Assembly (NCBI RefSeq): GCF_014696615.1
Contig: NZ_JACJQJ010000030.1
Span: 1-64,000 of the forward strand
Length of the DNA stretch: 64,000 nt
From: Nostoc linckia FACHB-104
Lineage (GTDB): Bacteria > Cyanobacteriota > Cyanobacteriia > Cyanobacteriales > Nostocaceae
Direction: 5' to 3'
The notes below the pieces were generated by a model that was not told the DNA's origin, made no database searches, and saw only the letters and a program-made list of their open reading frames with translations. A program made the position numbers and the translations under genes. This document shows, one piece after another, positions 61,148 through 64,000 of this stretch (position 1 is its first letter; each line of letters begins with the position of its first letter).

Positions 61148-63139
61148 TCAGACTACTGGTGCGCCATTGGCAGTTACTAAGCCTTCCATAGAAATTGATG
61201 CAGCAGCCATATTAATCTCTGTTGCTTCCATAGTGATGCTAAAAGCAGATACGTTAATATCCGCCGTAGCTTCTATACTCACAGCACCTGCTGCGCTAAT
61301 ATTTACATCCGCCCCTGCTTGAATATTAATTACACCAGTGGTTTGCAGAGAGATAATCATTCCTTCATCATTAAGAGTCAAATTCTGACCAAAGGTGGTT
61401 TGAACTTCGATAGATTGTTGAGGCTTATCATTTAAATTAACTTGGTGACCACCAGAAGTTGTAATTGTGATTGCTTTTGCAGTCATCACATCATTCATCC
61501 GCATTTTATGACCGCCAGATGTTTCAATTTCTATAAACTGGTCTTCTGGGGTACTATCTTGATCGTTCAAGCGTATATAATGCCCACCTGCTGTATAGAT
61601 ATAAATGCCATCATTTCTATTATTTTCGTTACTACCGCCTCGATCATCTTCTACAAATTCAATAGTGTGACCTGTACGAGTTCTAATTGCTCGTAACCGG
61701 ACTTTACCTTTGTTAATTGTGTCTTCAATTTTTTCGGGTGTTTTATCTTTACCATTCCAAACACCTCCAATAATAAAAGGTCTATGAATATTGCCGTGTT
61801 CAAAACCTACTAAAACTTCGTCATCGATTTCGGGTAAACAATAAAATCCTCGATTATTTGCAGCCCCCAAACCTACTACTCTAGCCCAATAACTGCTATG
61901 TTCTTCTGTCAGAGTAGGAAATTTCACTTTGATTCTACCCATACCTTGCGGGTCGTGATTATCAGTCACAATACCCACTAAAAAAGTTTGCCCCGGCTGT
62001 AAATGTGTTGGTGGTGATAAAATTTGGAACATACTGCCATCACGTAGCCCTCGTACAATAAATTCCGTGGTGTAAACCAGGTTTTTATAGGTATGGCGTG
62101 TTTCAGTGATATGATATGCCCCATTGTAGCGATCGCCCATTCCCTCCAGTTGAATTACCTTACCAGCGCGAATCTCTGGATTGCCATTAGCTTTGCCATC
62201 TGCTTGTACAAACTCTCCTCCTAGCTCATTACACAGAGCTTGCGCTATCATCTCTGCGTCTTTAGCGTTGTAAACGGGTTGGTCTACAACAATCATTTTG
62301 GGCGGCTGATTACTCAAATTAAAATCAGTACTTGTGCTACTTCCTTGACCACTACCAGTTTCAGTAATTACTTTTTCAGTGCTAGCCGTTGAGGTAATAA
62401 GTTTTTTTTGCGTATAGTCCCAACAGCGTACTTCTACATTATTTACTTGTTGAGCAGTAGTAACACGAGGATAAAAGCTATTAATATCAATCAACCATTT
62501 TAGGTTTAAATAAGCATCTTTCTCTGGTTTATGAAAGTTGAGTTTATTATCTTGAACATAGAATAAGAAACCTATAAGGGCTGCTCGTTTTTGCAAGAAT
62601 TCCATATTGGTTTGGTTTTCTTGAAAAATATATTCGTGAGTTTCGCCACTTTCTTCTACTTTACCAAGCTGTATATTTACTTCCGATGCTATTTTACGAA
62701 CAATATCGCTGTCGGTTTGGTTTAAAAATGAGCGATTATAGCGACCACGATGTAACCTATGAGAAACATCATATCCCCGAACCAGAATATGAGCATCGGA
62801 TGTTTCTTGAAAATACGCTTCAACTGCTGTAATTTCAGACTCAATTAAATATTGTTTTTCATAAATATTGAAGTCTTTATCTAAAGTCGTACTGCAAGAA
62901 AAACCTAATTTTACTTTATCACCAATTTTAAAATAATTATCATAACGCCAAGGAGAATTTCCTTTACTACCTGACAAATAAGTATTATTTATTAACAATG
63001 TAAACATTGAAGGTAAATGTAGGCTTTCTTCTACTGTTGCCTCCAAGACATCATTTATTAATTCTTGGGGAGCATCTGTACCATTAATTTGTAGCTGTAA
63101 CTGAGAAAGATAAAGTCCAGGTTTTTGTTGAGTAGGCAT
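61148..63139 (-). CDS. CIS spike protein, VgrG/gp27-gp5-like (Cis8/Afp8-type)
   Basis: This 663-residue protein has a gp27-like hub half (about 10-360), including ARILVRGYDVSHRLHRG-type HILVRGYDVSHRLHRGRYN and FLQKRAALIGFLFYVQDN. The gp5 OB-fold follows (about 375-465: VGIVTDNHDPQGMGRIKVKF, then LPEIDDEVLVGFEHGN). The C-terminal triple-stranded needle has repeated short motifs (TSGGHKMRMND, TSGGHQVNLND, AGADVNISAAG, ATADINVSA). It is the central spike of the injection system and docks on the tube. No extra effector domain is fused at the C-terminus. Confidence 0.9.
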   Translation of the reverse strand: MPTQQKPGLYLSQLQLQINGTDAPQELINDVLEATVEESLHLPSMFTLLINNTYLSGSKGNSPWRYDNYFKIGDKVKLGFSCSTTLDKDFNIYEKQYLIESEITAVEAYFQETSDAHILVRGYDVSHRLHRGRYNRSFLNQTDSDIVRKIASEVNIQLGKVEESGETHEYIFQENQTNMEFLQKRAALIGFLFYVQDNKLNFHKPEKDAYLNLKWLIDINSFYPRVTTAQQVNNVEVRCWDYTQKKLITSTASTEKVITETGSGQGSSTSTDFNLSNQPPKMIVVDQPVYNAKDAEMIAQALCNELGGEFVQADGKANGNPEIRAGKVIQLEGMGDRYNGAYHITETRHTYKNLVYTTEFIVRGLRDGSMFQILSPPTHLQPGQTFLVGIVTDNHDPQGMGRIKVKFPTLTEEHSSYWARVVGLGAANNRGFYCLPEIDDEVLVGFEHGNIHRPFIIGGVWNGKDKTPEKIEDTINKGKVRLRAIRTRTGHTIEFVEDDRGGSNENNRNDGIYIYTAGGHYIRLNDQDSTPEDQFIEIETSGGHKMRMNDVMTAKAITITTSGGHQVNLNDKPQQSIEVQTTFGQNLTLNDEGMIISLQTTGVINIQAGADVNISAAGAVSIEATADINVSAFSITMEATEINMAAASISMEGLVTANGAPVV

Positions 63140-63171
63140 AAATATAATTGAAGATTTAAAAAATTGATCGT

Positions 63172-63747
63172 TTATTCTATGGGTGCTAAATTTTGAGATT
63201 GTCCTGTTGTGCGATAGTCACCTGCAGAAGCAGTTTGCTCCATGACACTGGGTGGATCGGATGGATCAACTTCTAGTAAATCTAAATCTACTAATGCTCG
63301 CAAAGGTGTACCATCGCTGCGAAACATTGTGAATGTATAAGATAGCCTCGTAATCACGCAATGAAAATATTTTTGTTGCCACTGCAAATAATAAACAGGT
63401 GGACGTTCATTAGCAGTAGAGATAGGACTTACGCCTTTTCTTAGTAAGTCAATATAATAATTGAGTGATTTTTGTCCTTTTTGACTCAAGTTTTTAGTTT
63501 CATAAGTATCAAATATCAGGTTATGAAGTTCTAATGTGAAAGGTTTCAGCCCTGCAAAATAAACTTTAGGTAATAGTAATGTTCCGCGATTACCAGTTTG
63601 GTATTCCCAATTATTATCTCTAGAAAAACGAAGCTCTTTTGGATTGAACATAAATTCAATCGTATTGGTATTATCATCAACACATACTAGCTTGGCTTTA
63701 ACCAGATTATTTTGTGTTTGATTTTTTTGCTTTTGAGTGTTGACCAT
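63172..63747 (-). CDS. CIS tube/hub adaptor protein (Cis7/Afp7-type)
   Basis: This 191-residue protein has the CIS-tube domain: KAKLVCVDDNTNTIEFMFNP, then KELRFSRDNNWEY, GLKPFTLELHNLIFDTYET and HCVITRLSYTFTMFRSDGTP. Afp7/Pvc7-type proteins usually continue with a LysM domain; here the protein ends soon after the tube domain (VMEQTASAGDYRTTGQSQ), so no LysM is present. It sits directly upstream of the spike gene, as in other CIS operons. Confidence 0.85.
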   Translation of the reverse strand: MVNTQKQKNQTQNNLVKAKLVCVDDNTNTIEFMFNPKELRFSRDNNWEYQTGNRGTLLLPKVYFAGLKPFTLELHNLIFDTYETKNLSQKGQKSLNYYIDLLRKGVSPISTANERPPVYYLQWQQKYFHCVITRLSYTFTMFRSDGTPLRALVDLDLLEVDPSDPPSVMEQTASAGDYRTTGQSQNLAPIE

Positions 63748-63781
63748 TTAATGACTTATCCTATGTGAAATTTATACAAAA

Positions 63782-64000
63782 TTACCAAGGTAATCGTCCA
63801 GATAAAATACCATGACGCTCTTGCTCATTCTCTAAACGGCGACGCAATAATTGATAGACATCACGAGCAAGCTTTTCAAATTCTACCGAGTTAATCTCAC
63901 TTGATTGATTCAATTGAGAGGAATTTCTTTCTATAGTTTCAGTTATTGTAGTCTTGTCAGTAACTACGGCTTCTTTATCTTTAGCAAAACTTTTAGGCTG
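63782..64000 (-). CDS. C-terminal 72 residues of a CIS-linked protein; runs off right edge
   Basis: The minus-strand frame enters at base 64000 and ends at TAA 63784-63782. The tail has a Ser/Thr-rich linker and then VEFEKLARDVYQLLRRRLEN and EQERHGILSGRLPW. This Arg-rich helix of the form LARxVYxLLRRxLxxExERxG is, to my knowledge, the usual C-terminus of a conserved CIS protein encoded just before the Cis7-type gene. The full gene lies outside the window, so no function is assigned. Confidence 0.6.
   Translation of the reverse strand, partial: QPKSFAKDKEAVVTDKTTITETIERNSSQLNQSSEINSVEFEKLARDVYQLLRRRLENEQERHGILSGRLPW

Overview
The window looks like chromosomal or large-plasmid DNA of a filamentous (Nostocales-type) cyanobacterium. 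The evidence is the many HIP1 octamers (GCGATCGC), families largely restricted to cyanobacteria (CemA/PcxL, DUF3172, DUF928, CHASE2 kinases, stand-alone Mo-nitrogenase C-terminal proteins, WD40-STAND NTPases), and abundant short dispersed palindromes and MITE-like elements. No rRNA, CRISPR array or intact transposase gene was seen.

Layout. 1-3.2 kb: the N-terminal 636 codons of a rifampin phosphotransferase (running off the left edge), a small zinc-ribbon protein, and the 3' half of a tRNA-Gly(CCC)-like gene in an otherwise gene-poor stretch. 3.2-31 kb: envelope, export and stress genes: CemA/PcxL, two peptidoglycan-binding proteins, secreted beta-sandwich proteins, a cupin, an outer-membrane barrel, a TolB-like/GH28 pair, an EmrB-type MFS pump, a DUF4157 protein, an MFP-acylphosphatase-RND operon, a PLP enzyme, a TMEM175-like channel, an HhoA/HtrA protease followed by signal peptidase I, and a group 2-type sigma factor. 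31-36 kb: anion-type transport genes (TSUP proteins, NitT/TauT-like ABC ATPase and fused double permease, DUF1634). 36-54.5 kb: signalling: a STAND NTPase with 14 WD40 repeats, a hybrid histidine kinase, a response regulator, a CHASE2 kinase, DUF928, a TPR-CHAT protease, a two-partner-secretion haemagglutinin, and a second STAND protein that ends where the first begins its WD40 domain. 55-64 kb: a leftward contractile injection system (CIS) baseplate/spike cluster running off the right edge.

Two things stand out. First, ten copies of one promoter-like signature (two TAASTT boxes 11 or 12 bp apart, then ATCTATC and TTCAYCC at fixed spacing) lie 60-130 bp upstream of ten genes or operons between 3 and 27 kb, on both strands, and nearly all of these encode membrane, periplasmic or secreted proteins. 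This reads as an undescribed envelope-stress regulon packed into one island. Second, the CIS cluster carries tube/adaptor, VgrG-like spike, gp25, gp6-like, gpI-like and DUF4159 genes with a DUF4142 gene inserted and no PAAR gene at the usual place. A DUF4157 protein, a family linked to such systems, is encoded 40 kb away. Other oddities: a receiver-kinase protein whose phospho-accepting His is Glu, an exported acylphosphatase inside an RND pump operon, two intergenic 21-bp tandem arrays, a GC-rich dispersed palindrome inserted in frame in a WD40 blade, and one dispersed repeat that provides the ribosome-binding site and start codon of two unrelated genes.
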